Positions 1 to 10,982 of a DNA stretch of 64,000 bases are shown piece by piece (position 1 is the first letter of the stretch; the number at the start of each line of letters is the position of its first letter). Origin of the DNA: Sambucus nigra (Eukaryota > Streptophyta > Magnoliopsida > Dipsacales > Adoxaceae). The stretch is taken from positions 397,876,561 through 397,940,560 of the forward strand of contig OX422208.1 in the NCBI GenBank assembly GCA_949130495.1. Reading direction: 5' to 3'. The notes below the pieces were generated by a model that made no database searches, was not told where the DNA came from, and saw only the letters and a program-made list of their open reading frames with translations. A program made the position numbers and the translations under genes.

Positions 1-80
<80 letters not shown>
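1..80. repeat. (TA)n microsatellite
   Basis: Uninterrupted TA dinucleotides from the window edge; the run probably continues to the left. Confidence 0.98.
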
Positions 81-81
<1 letters not shown>

Positions 82-641
82 TGTGTAGTATTACCACAGT
101 AAATGTTACTGTCTGTTTGTGAAATGGCACAGATATAAAATTATTTCATATTCTAGTGCATACAGTAAAGTTTACTGTTTGTGTAAAAAAATTTCTTTGG
201 AATTTTATAGTCTTCATGGATCTTGTTTGATAGATCTCGTTGAGCAGATTTCAAAAATAGTAATTTTGCGAAAAACGGATTTGTGAATCAAAAGTTATGA
301 TTATTTAAAGATTAAAACAAAAAGTCCAACCACATATGTAACTTCCTCAAGGAAGTTACAGATGGTTGGTTTTAAAAGGATAAAATTGTGAAAAAATTTC
401 CTAAAAAGTTGGAATAGGACCTATGGGATTATTAAAAAGTCAATAGGACTTATAAGCTTGTTGACCCAATAAATGGGACCTAGATATAATTACCCAACAT
501 TATATACTTTGTGTATTTTCAAAAAAGTGTATTTTAAAGAAAGTAAAATATCCTATCAAACATTATATATTGTGTTATCATGTTGGTGTATATAATGTCC
601 TGTCAATAATTTATCTAATGCAAAGTTATAAATAATTTATC
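81..641. other. AT-rich intergenic DNA, no gene seen
   Basis: No convincing reading frame. Short inverted pieces around 395-470, of the type 'aataggaccta' and 'aataggactta', resemble the hairpin repeats at 2608-2790, so a fragment of the same small repeat family may lie here. Otherwise I see nothing identifiable. Confidence 0.5.
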
Positions 642-798
642 TAAGAGCATGTACAATGGTGGGACTAAAATATAATAGAATTTGTAAGTTTACAAAGTCG
701 GATCTCTACACTGGTGGAAAGAAGTTAACAAATTTCGTTCCTCGGTTTGTAGTGGTTCTCCTAATATACAAATTGCTTAGTGAATTTGCAAAAGGTTT

Positions 799-823
799 CT
801 ACGAACTTCTGAAGTTCGTAGGA
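799..823. repeat. Short hairpin in MITE left arm
   Basis: ctacgaacttc and gaagttcgtag are exact reverse complements separated by one base. The same 'cctacgaac' word builds the much longer hairpin in the right arm (3461-3529). Confidence 0.7.
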
Positions 824-1224
824 ATTCTTATGAACAATTAAAGTCCGTAAGAAGTATAAATAATCATTTTTAGGGTTATTTTGAGTTTTCCCCCAGTTTG
901 CGAAAGCCCCCATTTTTAAAAAAATTAAAAAACAATTATTATAATTTCACATTAATATCCATCTTTATGTTAAAAAATATTTTTTTAATTATAATTTCAC
1001 ATGAATAGCCATGTTTATGTTAAAAATTGTTTTTTATTGTAATTTCACATTAATAAACTGTGCCCAATGCTTATTTATAGAAAACAGTTAAAAATTAAAT
1101 ATAAATAAAGTTTGATTTTATACCAAACATACATTTTTTTATATAAAAAAGTCAAAAATAGTATAAAACAATGTATGTGACTTCAACAAATTGTACTACA
1201 ATTAAAAAAACGTTTTAATTATTT

Positions 1225-2348
1225 TCCATTGTAAGGACATTTTTGTCCATTGTCAATATGTATGTCGTACGCCGTTACACCATTGAAGAAATTCAAGATC
1301 GCATCTACATCAACGGATCCGAATATCAAAGCGTCTTCAACATCATAACCTCTGCTAGAATGAACTTGGTAAAGTTTTATTTTTAAGTCCCTTAAAGTTT
1401 CATACTTAGTATTGGGAAATTTTTATAAAATGATTTTATAAAAATAAGAAGTAAGTTTTTTCAAGCAAAATGAGGTTTTTAAAAGAATTTTTGTTTTCTG
1501 GTAAACTGCACCAATCCGCCCATTTTAAAAACGAATCGATCCACCTCCTGACCGGTCCGCCTCAAGTCAGACCGATTTGCTATTGCACCAAAACCAGTAA
1601 ACCCCGGATCGAAGCCAAACCGAAGAAGGTCAATTTAAAAACGAACCGATCCGCTTCTGATAAAGTCGAACATATCTTTTAGATTTTTTCCACCAATTCA
1701 AGTTTCCTATAAATATACCTATTTCGGTGATGTATTTTTCAAGTCTTTGAGAAAACGATTCTAAGAGTTTAAACACAACAAGACTTCGATTTTTGATGTG
1801 CCAAACATCTTTTTGATTCACACATAAAAATCCCAATTATTTTTGTGAATCTTTTGGAACCCTAGAACACAAGCTTTGTTATTGTTCAATCTTTGTGGGG
1901 AGATCTTTGCAACCGAGGGCTGCGTATCATTGCTGAGGAGTCTCTACAAAGTGTTATGGCTGCGTGTCATTAAGGAGAGCTGTGGTTCTTCGTTTGTTGT
2001 TTGGGTTGCGAGTCCTTGGAGGGTGCTGCGTATATTCGCTTGCTGAGTTCAAGACTGCGTGTCTTTGTGGGTTTGCTGCGCGTTAATCCATTGCAGATTT
2101 CTCTATGTAATTGTAAGTTGCGATTTATATATTCATAGGGAAATAAAGGTTTTACCCGAAAGGGATTTTTTCCTGACATGTGTGTCTCAGCATATTTACT
2201 GTGTCGCATGCGTTATATTTGATGGGTTGATTTAGATGCATGTTTAGGGCCTGTATTTATTTGATTTAAAAGTAGATTCTAATTAAATAAGGGTTACTTG
2301 GAAACTTGTGAATTTAATTTAAATCATTATCACACAGTCGCATATATA
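1225..2348 (+). mobile_element. Solo LTR, Ty1/copia type
   Basis: This stretch aligns by eye along its length with the 3' LTR at about 49080-50168. Shared blocks are 'gtatgtcgta...cgttacacc', 'ggatccgaatatcaa', the TATA region, 'tctttgtggggagatct...accgag', repeated 'gctgcgtgt' words, and the tail 'gaaataaaggttttacccgaaagggattttttcctga'. It has no flanking primer site or coding sequence, so it is a solo LTR or fragment. The start is uncertain by tens of bases. It lies within the Mutator-like element. Cores resembling cgatccgc and accggtcc recur at 1509-1660, just upstream of the TATA box. Confidence 0.65.
1708..1715 (+). promoter_or_regulatory. TATA box of copia solo LTR
   Basis: TATAAATA, at the same relative place as TATAAATA in the sister LTR (49559-49566). 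In both copies a repeat array lies directly upstream. Confidence 0.6.
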
Positions 2349-2670
2349 TATTGTTAAAATATTTTTCAATTGGGAAAAACTATTAAAATATTTTTTAAAC
2401 AATTAAAAAATCTTTAAAACCATTACAGTTTTTTTTACTTTTTGAAAATAGTTTTTTGTATAAACAAAACAGATTTTTTTAAATAAAATTGTTAAAAAGT
2501 TGTTTTGACTATTTTAAAAGCTATTTTTTTAAAAATAAAAACTATTTTTATACCTTTTTATTAATAAAAGGGTTTTTACCAATTACTCTTGTTTATTAAG
2601 TATGTAGTTCAATAGGTCCTAACATTTTTTTTGCTTCATCGGGTCCCATAAAAAATAGTTTTTGTTCCAA

Positions 2671-2726
2671 TAGGTCCTATTTGTAAGTATACAGTGAATA
2701 TTCACTCTACGTACAAATAGAACCTA
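2671..2726. repeat. Imperfect hairpin with a central 14-bp palindrome
   Basis: Arms taggtcctatttgta (2671-2685) and tacaaatagaaccta (2712-2726) pair with one mismatch around the perfect palindrome agtgaatattcact (2693-2706). Looser complementarity extends the structure outwards to about 2608-2790, so this may be a small fold-back MITE inside the Mutator-like element. Confidence 0.65.
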
Positions 2727-3460
2727 ATAAGGAAAAAATGTTGCGATAGGGCCTATTAAGAAATGTTCCATGTTAATAGGACTTAATATGAAGATACCCT
2801 AAAAATATTTGTTTTGTATATAAAAAGAACTTTTTTTTATAAAAAGATGTTTTCCCTGAAAAACTGTTTTTATATAAAAAAAATTATTTTTATTGCAAAA
2901 AAGTTTTCAGTATTAGACTCTTTTTAACTAATAATCAAATTGGTGCTATTAAAAAAACTATACTTTATTTATTAGTTTAACAAACAGTTTTTCATTTTTA
3001 TAAAACGGTTAACCCGGTATGAAAAATAAATTCTTCTATAAAGAAAAAACAATTTTTGATAAATAAAACTTTTTTTATAAGAATTTTTTTTTAAAACTAA
3101 AAAAAATGTAATGATTTTAACGAATTTTTAATAATTTAAAAATATTTAAATAGTTTTCCCAATTATTTGTGTTTTTACCAATTTTTATTTATTTTTTCCA
3201 ATATTTTTTTTTTTGAAATTTTTTCAATTTTTTTTAAATGGGAGTCTTTTGCAAAACTGGTCAAAAAAGTGGGGAAAACACAAAATATAAATAGTACTAA
3301 CGGTTTGGATAGAAAGTTAACAGAAGGGGGTGTATTTCAAATTTTTTAAAAATTGGGGGTGTATTGATAAACTGGTCACAAAAGCGGGGGAAAAACTCAA
3401 AATAACCCTCATTATTATCATATATTTGGGTTCCAACGAACAAAAGAAGTCTGTATAACG

Positions 3461-3529
3461 TCCTACGAACTAATGTTGTTCGTAGGAAATATAAAATATA
3501 TTTCCTACGAACAACATTAGTTCGTAGGA
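3461..3529. repeat. Perfect 33-bp-arm hairpin
   Basis: 3461-3493 is the exact reverse complement of 3497-3529, with a 3-base loop (aaa). It lies in the right arm of the split MITE, just outside the Mutator-like insertion. Confidence 0.9.
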
Positions 3530-3649
3530 AGTGATCTTATAAATTCTTCATTATCACCACTGTAGAAGTTAAGTGTGAGAGAAGATAAAAACCTTTTTCC
3601 ATTTTGTATACTCACCTTTCATCCACCTACACCACTCTAGATGCTCTAA

Positions 3650-3940
3650 TGCAAAAACTCACACAACATGGAGTTCAAAGTATTTTTTTTTATTTTTTAT
3701 ATGGAGAATTATCCATCTAATTTTTTTTTATTGTTTTGGAAGAGTAAAGGTATTTTTAACTTTATATTATGTTATTTCCAATGATTTTTTTGTAATACAA
3801 ACCCACAAGTGGTGAAAGTGTGTATATAAAAAAAATTATTATGAAATTGTTATAATTTAATAGTTTGCCACCTTGACTTTGTAATGGTAATATTTTTTCA
3901 TGAAACATGTATATTTTTAACCATGTATACATAATCTCTT
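3650..3940. other. AT-rich flank, nothing identified
   Basis: No frame, repeat or signal recognised between the MITE and the Tekay element. Confidence 0.5.
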
Positions 3941-3945
3941 AACTG

Positions 3946-6897
3946 TGTGACACTCCATCTAATTAAATACCGGGTAACTACTCCTTTATTCAAATTAAAA
4001 CAAAATGTCAAGTTGGTTCAGTTCATAGCATCACTGTCGAAAATATTTTAAGTCATTACTAGTCACCTAATATTTAAAAAGTGAGTTGTCAATTAAATTG
4101 AATTAACATGCATCCAAAATAAATTATTATCTAAAGACATCACAATCACAATACAGTCACAATGTAAAATGCTGGAATAAAATTTTATCTGGGGTAAAAC
4201 TCCCCTGAACAATCCAAATACTGAATAAAACAAAATACAAAATCTGAATAATTAATTAATTAATTAAATCCAAAACTGAAATGAAACTGAGCATGATAAA
4301 GCTGTCTCTAAAAGGAAAGGGCGACATGCCCTAACAGATGAAATAAATCTAAAGGAGAGTCAAGTAGAATGTGGAGGCATCAACAAATGAGATCCTGCAA
4401 CTTCTACAGTAGCTATAGCATGTCACTGAAATGGAACTCCTAAGCTTGGCGTCCCTCTGGCTGGGCACCTAAAAGGTTTTAAAAAAAATGGATTTAAAAG
4501 CAAACGGGAAAGAGCCCGATTGTGAAAACAGTTTAAAATATAACTAGTGTTTAATAACAATAAACAGTGAATATAAAACACATGCTAGTTGCATGTACTC
4601 ACATGAGTTCCTCACCACTCAACTAATTGTGCACATCTCGTAACTCGTCCTAGTTATGCCACTAACTTACTAGTTTAATTCACAACCTGACTTTACATTA
4701 AAATATGAGAGTTAAAACAAGACATTCTAATATAACCGGTGCGTGTCTTCCTTTTTATTTCTCTAGTTTCCTAACAATAATTATTATGTGAAATTCCCAT
4801 TTTTAACTCTTCTAAAAATGTCACAAGTATTCACACTTACACTTAAATAAAGAGTCCATTTCAATTACAAGTATATTAATCTCATCATAAATATACAATC
4901 AGGGAACCCTTACGCTAAACTGCGGTGCACACACACTCTGCTATCGAATCCCGGTACATCACGTACATATGGACCACGTGTTCCGAATCTCTAAGGAACC
5001 ATCTCAATAAGCAACAATCACACATAATGGAGGCGAACATAGTTCACATACCCATGGGTCACGCACATACCTACGCTCCCATGGTCAGCTGACTTATTAA
5101 CTCAAAAATAAGTCTCCCTATGTCCTTAAGGTACCAATCTAAATCCCCCCATAGGCACACAAGGATTAGATGGCCCAGTTCGAAAGCCGACCTCCCGTGA
5201 TAGCAAGTATGGAAGGTATGTTATACACATAAGTCCATATACTAAGCAATCACACCACTTAGATATCTTAAAATATTAAATAAGGTATATTCTACATTCC
5301 TATACCGTTATCCCAATTTTTACAACCTTAAGTCTCCGAATAATATATAATATAGACCGCCGACACATCTCACGTCGTAGTTTCAAGTACCTAAATCCTA
5401 ACTCACAAAGGTTACCTAGTCTCCTATTATTCCCATATTTAAATCCACTATTCTTAAGGTCCTCATTTCTGCCACTAACCTTATATTATCGAACTATCTA
5501 AAACTTATTCATCAACTCTCAGTCTCAAATAGTATCATACTCGTCGAGCCTTATTCAGTTTAATATAATTCCCAATTTGACTTTTAATTATGATTCGAGT
5601 CTCACAAATATGCCTACTAGTCTTCCTTTAATCTAATAGTATTCACAAAGTCCCCACCAATAATTCTCTAGGGTCAAAATTGTTAAAATCCAACAAAGAA
5701 AAAATATAACCGATTCTGGGAAGGTCGATCGATCGACCTGGGAGTGTCGATCGATCGATCGAACTGGGAGTGTCGATCGATCGAACGCACCAGATAGGCT
5801 ACGGCCTGCTTCGTTTTTCAATCCAAAATTCGTCCCAAAACTTCATTACAAGGTATGAAAATCTAATCTAACGTTATAGGATCATCATACAACCAAAATA
5901 CATCATTGTTAACGTTCCAAAACCTTTTAGTCATCAATCATTTGTCTTATATAGATCAAAACTTCAATAAAAACCTTAGTTTTCTATTTTCTTCAAGAAT
6001 AATGGTAAATCTTCTCTTAAATTCGTTTTTAAATCATCAAAAGTTATGTTTGGGGTACTGAATTCGTCCAGAACAGATCTACATATAATTCCTAACCAAA
6101 GTTTAGAGTTGTACATCAAATTCATTGGATTTTTCATCAAATCTTTTAAGACAAATCTTTAATTTCTACACTAAGCATGGAGGAAATATTCATTGAACTA
6201 ATGAAACCAAATCACTTGCCTTAAGTTTGATGTTCTGAATTGTTGTTGGTGTTCAAGGGCTGGTTCTCTCTTCTTTTCGGTCACAATTCCGTCCAAAACG
6301 ACGGTGGTGGGTGGCGGTTTTGGTTTGGAACCCTTTTGGAACTTCTCTCTAACATCTCTCTAACTCCCGTAGCCCACTTTCTTGTTTTTGGATGATAATG
6401 GACTTAATGGCTTTTCTAATAATATATAAATAAACTCTAAAATTCGTGGGTCTTAATTCCTTAATTTTTAAAATTACTAAAATACCCTTCCGGGTTGTCG
6501 GTTTGGCCTAAAAATGCCCTGGGACCCAAACTAAACCCCCAGCTAGTGTTTTCTGACTATCTCGACCCTTCCGGACACGTTGGCGCACTCAAAATGACTA
6601 TACGGTTGATAAAAATATAATTTACTTTTTAAATATAATTAAACTGATTTCTGACGCGACTGACACGCACGTCACAACTTAATTTTCTAAATTATCGTAT
6701 TTATAACTCTTGACAATTTTAATACTTTCAATACTCATATATTACCATATGTACCTAGTAATAGTCAATAATTTAATCATAATCATATACCAACTCGCGT
6801 CTCGCTAGTGTTTAAATCCGGATTAATTTCCAATCAATTCTCATTTAATTAATTAATCCATTAAATAAAAATCAATAAAATTACGGGGTATTATACA
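3946..6897 (-). repeat. 3' LTR of outer Tekay element
   Basis: Begins tgtgacactcc and ends ggggtattataca, matching tgtgacacccc...ggggtattaca of the partner LTR at 24839-27809. 2952 bp. No coding content. It contains the TCGATCGA palindrome array. Confidence 0.95.
5723..5784. repeat. TCGATCGA palindrome array, left LTR copy
   Basis: Three perfect palindromes: GGTCGATCGATCGACC (5723-5738), a 16-bp TCGA repeat (5747-5762) and TCGATCGATCGA (5773-5784). They are separated by 'tgggagtg' or 'actgggagtg', with centres 24 bp apart. The array lies about 1.11-1.17 kb from the LTR 5' end in element orientation. Confidence 0.95.
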
Positions 6898-6912
6898 CTT
6901 CCCCCTAATAAC
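6898..6912 (-). other. Polypurine tract of outer Tekay element
   Basis: On the minus strand the sequence before the 3' LTR reads ttattagggggaag. This is the usual purine-rich primer for plus-strand synthesis directly abutting the LTR. Confidence 0.8.
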
Positions 6913-6936
6913 AGAATTTCGTCCCGAAATTTGGAA

Positions 6937-7288
6937 CTAAAGTATACCTGGCAAAAACAACTCTGGATAACGCTTGCACATCTCATCCTCGCGCTCTCAT
7001 GTGGACTCCTCGGCATTATGATGTCGCCACTGAACACGTACTAATGGTACTATCTTCGACCTCAGTTTCCTCTCACTGTGGTCCAAAATAGCAATAGGCC
7101 CCTCATCGTAGGAACTATCAGGCTGAAGATCGATGTCCTCTAAAGCAATATGAGTATGGGACAAATCGTCCCTAAGATATTTCCTTAGCGAGGAAATATG
7201 GAACACGTCATGAATTCTATATAAGTTTTTCGGTAACCCAAGTCTATACGCTACTGGCCCAATCCGCTCGATGATAGGAAATGGGCCC
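6937..7288 (-). pseudogene. Integrase C-terminal tail of outer Tekay element
   Basis: Minus-strand translation gives the conserved chromovirus integrase tail: a segment around FPIIERIGPVAYRLGLP, then VFHISSLRKYL, and an 'IPLVRVQWRHH' type chromodomain-like end. A Trp codon expected after EEST is TGA here, a premature stop; without it the frame would run to a TAG at 6937-6939. The upstream part of the same protein is at 20373-21300. The two parts are in frame across the GGCCC duplication, so the Athila element landed inside this coding sequence. Confidence 0.85.
7284..7288. repeat. Target-site duplication GGCCC, left copy
   Basis: Exact match to 20368-20372, directly flanking the Athila LTR ends (tggtgcgcc...gacgaatca). 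Confidence 0.95.
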
Positions 7289-8289
7289 TGGTGCGCCCTT
7301 TAGGTATGGCTTGTGATTCAAGTGCAAATCTAATCGCAACAAGTAGAATCCGGTAAGTACGAAATCGTGATCCACAGGGATTGAACGCTCCTAAGAGAAC
7401 TAGATTGGGGCAACGAGATTCTCTAAACGTCACAAAATGTTAAAGTGTAAAAGATGATTTGTGATTTGGAAAGGTGATTGAGATGTAACCTCTAAACTAA
7501 CATGCTATTAATGAACAGATGATTAACAACAAATTACGGAACTAATGAAAAGAACTAAGGTAAGCTTGAGTTCAAGAAATTAAGGGGATTGAGGATCATT
7601 CTCCCACCTCGGATTCACAAGGAAGGGGATTATAGGGCTTGATTAATTTAATTCTAATCGAGCATAACTAATTAAGTCCGAACATCAACCATGTAGAGAA
7701 TGAACTCAACAATGGAGGATTAGGGTTTAATTAATTATTGCTAGATGGGTTGAGTTTGTAGTAAAGCTTCAAACACTAGCCCTTGCATGACAAGGGAAGT
7801 TAAGAAACTATGATACTCCAAAACCAACACATGAAGTTCCATTAGAACAATTAAAAACCAAACCCTAGATATTAAGTTCAAGCATCCAAGGTGGGATATT
7901 GATCCCCAATCACAAGTCTAGCTACTCATAATTAAAACTAAACTACACATGTTAGTTAACAACATACTTGAATTAGTTATCTAGTTAAAACTCAAATCAA
8001 TTCAAAGGATGGAATTCAATGCAATTTAAAGCTAGTGGAACAAGAAGAGATGGAGTAATTGAACTTATCTTGCATTAATCACAACTATTCAACAAGCAAT
8101 CCAAGCCTTACAAGTTGTTGAAAGCCATAAATGAGCTTGACCTAGGAGAGAGAAGAGAGTGTTTTTCTATCTTACTAAATATCCAACCAAAGTCATCTCC
8201 CTACAAAAGAGGAAAAACAAGGGATAAATCCCCAAAAATCCACCAAAATGGCAAACTAGTAATAAGAAGAAAGCTGAAAATGCAGGGCC

Positions 8290-8385
8290 GAATCGATTCA
8301 GTGGTGAATCCGAATCGATTCGAAAGTGGAGAGAAAAGCCCCTGCAAGTGACCGAATCGATTCGGTGGTAATGGCGAATCGATTC
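8290..8385. repeat. GAATCGATTC palindrome array, left LTR
   Basis: Four exact 10-bp palindromes start at 8290, 8312, 8354 and 8376 (spacings 22, 42, 22). The third sits in the 16-bp palindrome ACCGAATCGATTCGGT. On the minus strand the array begins about 25 bp downstream of the TATA box, so it is expected to lie at or just after the transcription start. Confidence 0.95.
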
Positions 8386-8410
8386 GGGCCTTCTGCAGAA
8401 AGAAGAGTTG

Positions 8411-8420
8411 CCTATATAGG
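8411..8420 (-). promoter_or_regulatory. TATA box of Athila LTR
   Basis: CCTATATAGG, palindromic, so orientation comes from the element. The equivalent in the 5' LTR, which would drive the element, is at 19982-19991. The transcription start would fall about 30 bp downstream, near the first palindrome of the array. Confidence 0.6.
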
Positions 8421-8796
8421 CATTAATTGTTCCATGCTTCACCGAAACTTCCGTAACTTTTGCGTTCGAGATCGGATTCACGCACCGTCGGAGGCCACGC
8501 GAAGAGGAGAAGAAGGTCTACAACTTCCGTGAAGAAATCGGGAACAAAGCCCGCGTGCTGAAATTACTAAAATGCCCCCGACTGTGCAAGTGTCAACGGA
8601 ACTTTCCGGATCAAAACCAAACTTCCCAAAATGCATTCCCGAGACCTATAAAATCTCAATAAAGACACAGACAAAGTATATATGATGAATTTAGGGGTTA
8701 GTCAATAAATGAGTATAAGAACCGGGAAATACATGCACGGGAATGCTAGAATGTACAAATTAACGGGGTATAAAATACAATAAAAGTGACGAATCA

Positions 8797-8810
8797 CACC
8801 CCCTAACTTA
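8797..8810 (-). other. Polypurine tract of Athila element
   Basis: Minus strand reads taagttagggggtg directly before the 3' LTR. Confidence 0.85.
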
Positions 8811-9727
8811 TACATTGCTAGTCCCGAGCAATGAAGTATGAAGAAACAAGGTCCAACACCGCAACCAAAATATAAGAAATATGTACAACGAAGGAAAAAT
8901 GCCACTTTCGTAGGCGAACGATTGCATTTAGCGTATGCAATAAGCCGTTAAACCCCTAAGTGGCCCTAGGGGACGAGTGAGGTCTCGTGAGGGTTTCCAG
9001 GGATGACACCCACAAACATCAAATCAACTCATACTATGATACTGCAAAATCCAATGCGTAGCTCAACAAATATCAAAGAAACACAATTTATCAACAAAGT
9101 GAACGAAGCTCACACAAAAGACGGCAATTATCGGCATTAAACAAATGACTTCAACTAAAAATCGAAACCATGGGAAAGCGAAATAAGCGGACACATGTGG
9201 TAATTTAGATTTGGCAAAACTTTCAAAATCCATATATAAGCTAAGGCATGCATACTCAAGTTCTCTCCGGTTGTTACACTCAACAATTGAAACACTTAGA
9301 AATGGGATGTAACACACACGGGACATGCGGGCATTAAGAGTAATTGTAAAGGGAAACTAGGCCACACACATGTCATCAATGAAGAAAGCAATATAAAAGT
9401 GAAAAATACAATCTCATGAAAGGATATCGCATATTAACCAAGAGAAAAGCATTTAAACAGATTATCGCTAATGTTCGACCTTTGAATCACATCACCCTAA
9501 GATCAAATAGGACTTCTTAGGGGTATAGAATTTAGGCTAGGTTAGGGTTTGGAAAAGAACGGGATGTGTGTAGGATCAAAGGAGATTCGGGAATATCGCG
9601 CGGGATAATGGATTTAATGGGCAACTTAGGAATCGAAATCAAATTCCACAAGCAATGTATTCATGAGAATGAGACTTTGATATTCATGCACAAGGGGAAA
9701 TGGGAAACAACAAGGTCCCATTTTATT

Positions 9728-9838
9728 CGATATTTATCCTTTCTTTTTCTTTTTCTTTGATTTTCTCTTTTCTTTTCTTTTTCTCTTTTCTTTGATTTTC
9801 TCTTTTCTTTTCTTTTCTCTTTTCTTTTCTTTGATTGA
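9728..9838. repeat. TTTTC-rich low-complexity tract
   Basis: Irregular repeats of ttttct and tttctttgattttctc. The basic 'KKRKEKRKEKRK' type frame on the minus strand is composition only. Confidence 0.9.
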
Positions 9839-10474
9839 TTGCAATCCATATAAGCAACAACATTCAATCCCGGGAACAATCCCTAATCAAGGTACGGGGG
9901 GAGTAAATAAGAGTTTAGGACTCCAATGTGGAGTTGGACAAGGGATTTGGGGTTCAAACGAAAGGAATAATAAGGCTCAAGGGGGTTGACTAGGGGAAAC
10001 ATTTAAGGGAAAGGTCAAGGTCATGTGGGTTTAACAACAAGGGCCTATAATCATTTCCTATGGTTTCATGTGATTCGCGGGACTCAACACCATTGAAAAT
10101 CATGCTCAAGTGATAAATCAGTTAGTATGCAATCAAATGAAAAGAAAATGAGATCGTCAACGAGTTCATTGACAAGAAAGAGATAGAGTAGGTGTATACG
10201 CTCACAAATGATGATAAGTCTCAATTTTCACTTTTGTAAGGGTATAGCATGCGCCTTAGAATAACGAATTTGAAACGCTTTTAAACCAAATCATAAATAA
10301 TTATTTGTGTATATGCTCAAAGCTTCACAGTTTAATTTTATGATGCTATTCACAATGCAAACAATAACGGGCTAAAGGATAATAAATCAATGATTCAAAG
10401 CATGCTTCATAGCTATACAACAGGATATGCCGATCATATAAGTAATCATAGTAGATATGAGAAAGAAAAAGAAA

Positions 10475-10580
10475 AAAAATTTTAATAATTTTTTTTTTTT
10501 TTTAATTTACTTTTTTTTTTTAATTAATTTTTTTTTTATTTTTAATTTTTTTAATTTTTTAAAATAAATAAATAAATAAA
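10475..10580. repeat. Poly(T)/AT low-complexity tract
   Basis: Long T runs with taatt interruptions, ending in an aaataaataaata repeat. Confidence 0.9.
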
Positions 10581-10615
10581 TACTAATATGATAACCGGCA
10601 TCACAATGGTATACC

Positions 10616-10629
10616 ATACCCCCTAACTT
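10616..10629 (-). other. Second, internal polypurine-tract copy
   Basis: 'accccctaactt' is shared with the true PPT at 8797-8810. The next bases keep a related 'acattg...aatg' context in both places. On the minus strand it reads aagttagggggtat. It lies about 350 bp 3' of the env-like stop codon. Confidence 0.65.
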
Positions 10630-10982
10630 GAATGAAACATTGTCCCCAATGTCAGTAGGGAACAAAAGGGAAAAAGGGTATGAAAATAGTCACCCCGTAA
10701 GGAGTAACTCGAGAACCGCGCAACGGCATGCCTGTTACAAGTTAGTACCATAAACAATAATATATACAACATAGATATATACAAGAAGAAAAATGAAACC
10801 AAAACTGAGTCATTTCATTAATATATAAGAGTTGTGTACATGGGGAACAATGAAACCAAAATTAGAAAATACAAGAAATTGCACTCTCTCCTCCCCATAC
10901 TAACACAACTACCTAAGTACAACCCAACAATCTAGATAAAGAACCACCCAAAAATAATGAGCAAAAACAGGATCACAATAAC

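Larger units (their letters stand above)
873..3408. mobile_element. Mutator-like (MULE) non-autonomous element, TIRs plus 9-bp TSD
   Basis: The sequence from 873 begins GGGTTATTTTGAGTTTT followed by a C run, and the reverse complement of 3408 leftwards begins with the same 17 bases, a T, then a C run. The flanks are tcattttta (864-872) and tcattatta (3409-3417), a 9-bp duplication with one mismatch, which fits Mutator-like elements. Subterminal copies of 'actggtcaaaaaagtgggg' and 'gggggtgta' type sequence lie at 3255-3390. The interior is AT-rich with no transposase frame, and a copia LTR sits inside it. It has split an older MITE. Confidence 0.6.
645..3646. mobile_element. PIF/Harbinger-like MITE, split by a later insertion
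   Basis: The left end reads GAGCATGTACAATGGTG and the right end, reverse complemented, reads GAGCATCTAGAGTGGTG. These are imperfect terminal inverted repeats of the common plant 'GAGCATCTCCAATGG' MITE type. Both ends are flanked by TAA (642-644 and 3647-3649), the 3-bp target duplication typical of PIF/Harbinger. The arms also carry inverted 'cctacgaac' motifs near 800-823 and 3461-3529. Without the inner insertion (864-3408) the MITE would be about 460 bp. It has no coding capacity, so it would depend on a transposase supplied from elsewhere. Family assignment rests on the ends and the TSD only. Confidence 0.6.
7289..8796 (-). repeat. 3' LTR of Athila element
   Basis: 1508 bp, TG...CA, nearly identical to 18860-20367. 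It carries a TATA box at 8411-8420 and four GAATCGATTC palindromes at 8290-8385. Apparent reading frames through the array are by-products of its stop-free composition. Confidence 0.97.
8811..10982 (-). other. Noncoding spacer between env-like gene and 3' LTR
   Basis: No credible coding frame in 2.2 kb. It contains pyrimidine-rich low-complexity DNA (9728-9838), a T/A-rich run (10475-10580) and a second copy of the polypurine tract (10616-10629). Long 3' noncoding spacers are usual in Athila elements. Confidence 0.7.

Noticed and set aside
656..841. 61-codon plus-strand frame
   Set aside because: Lies across the MITE end and hairpin; no coding signature.
8167..8481. 104-codon frame in the Athila LTR (also at 19738-20052)
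   Set aside because: Runs through the palindrome array and TATA region of the LTR; no protein similarity recognised.
9661..9879. Lys/Arg-rich basic protein frame
   Set aside because: Encoded by a TTTTC low-complexity tract.
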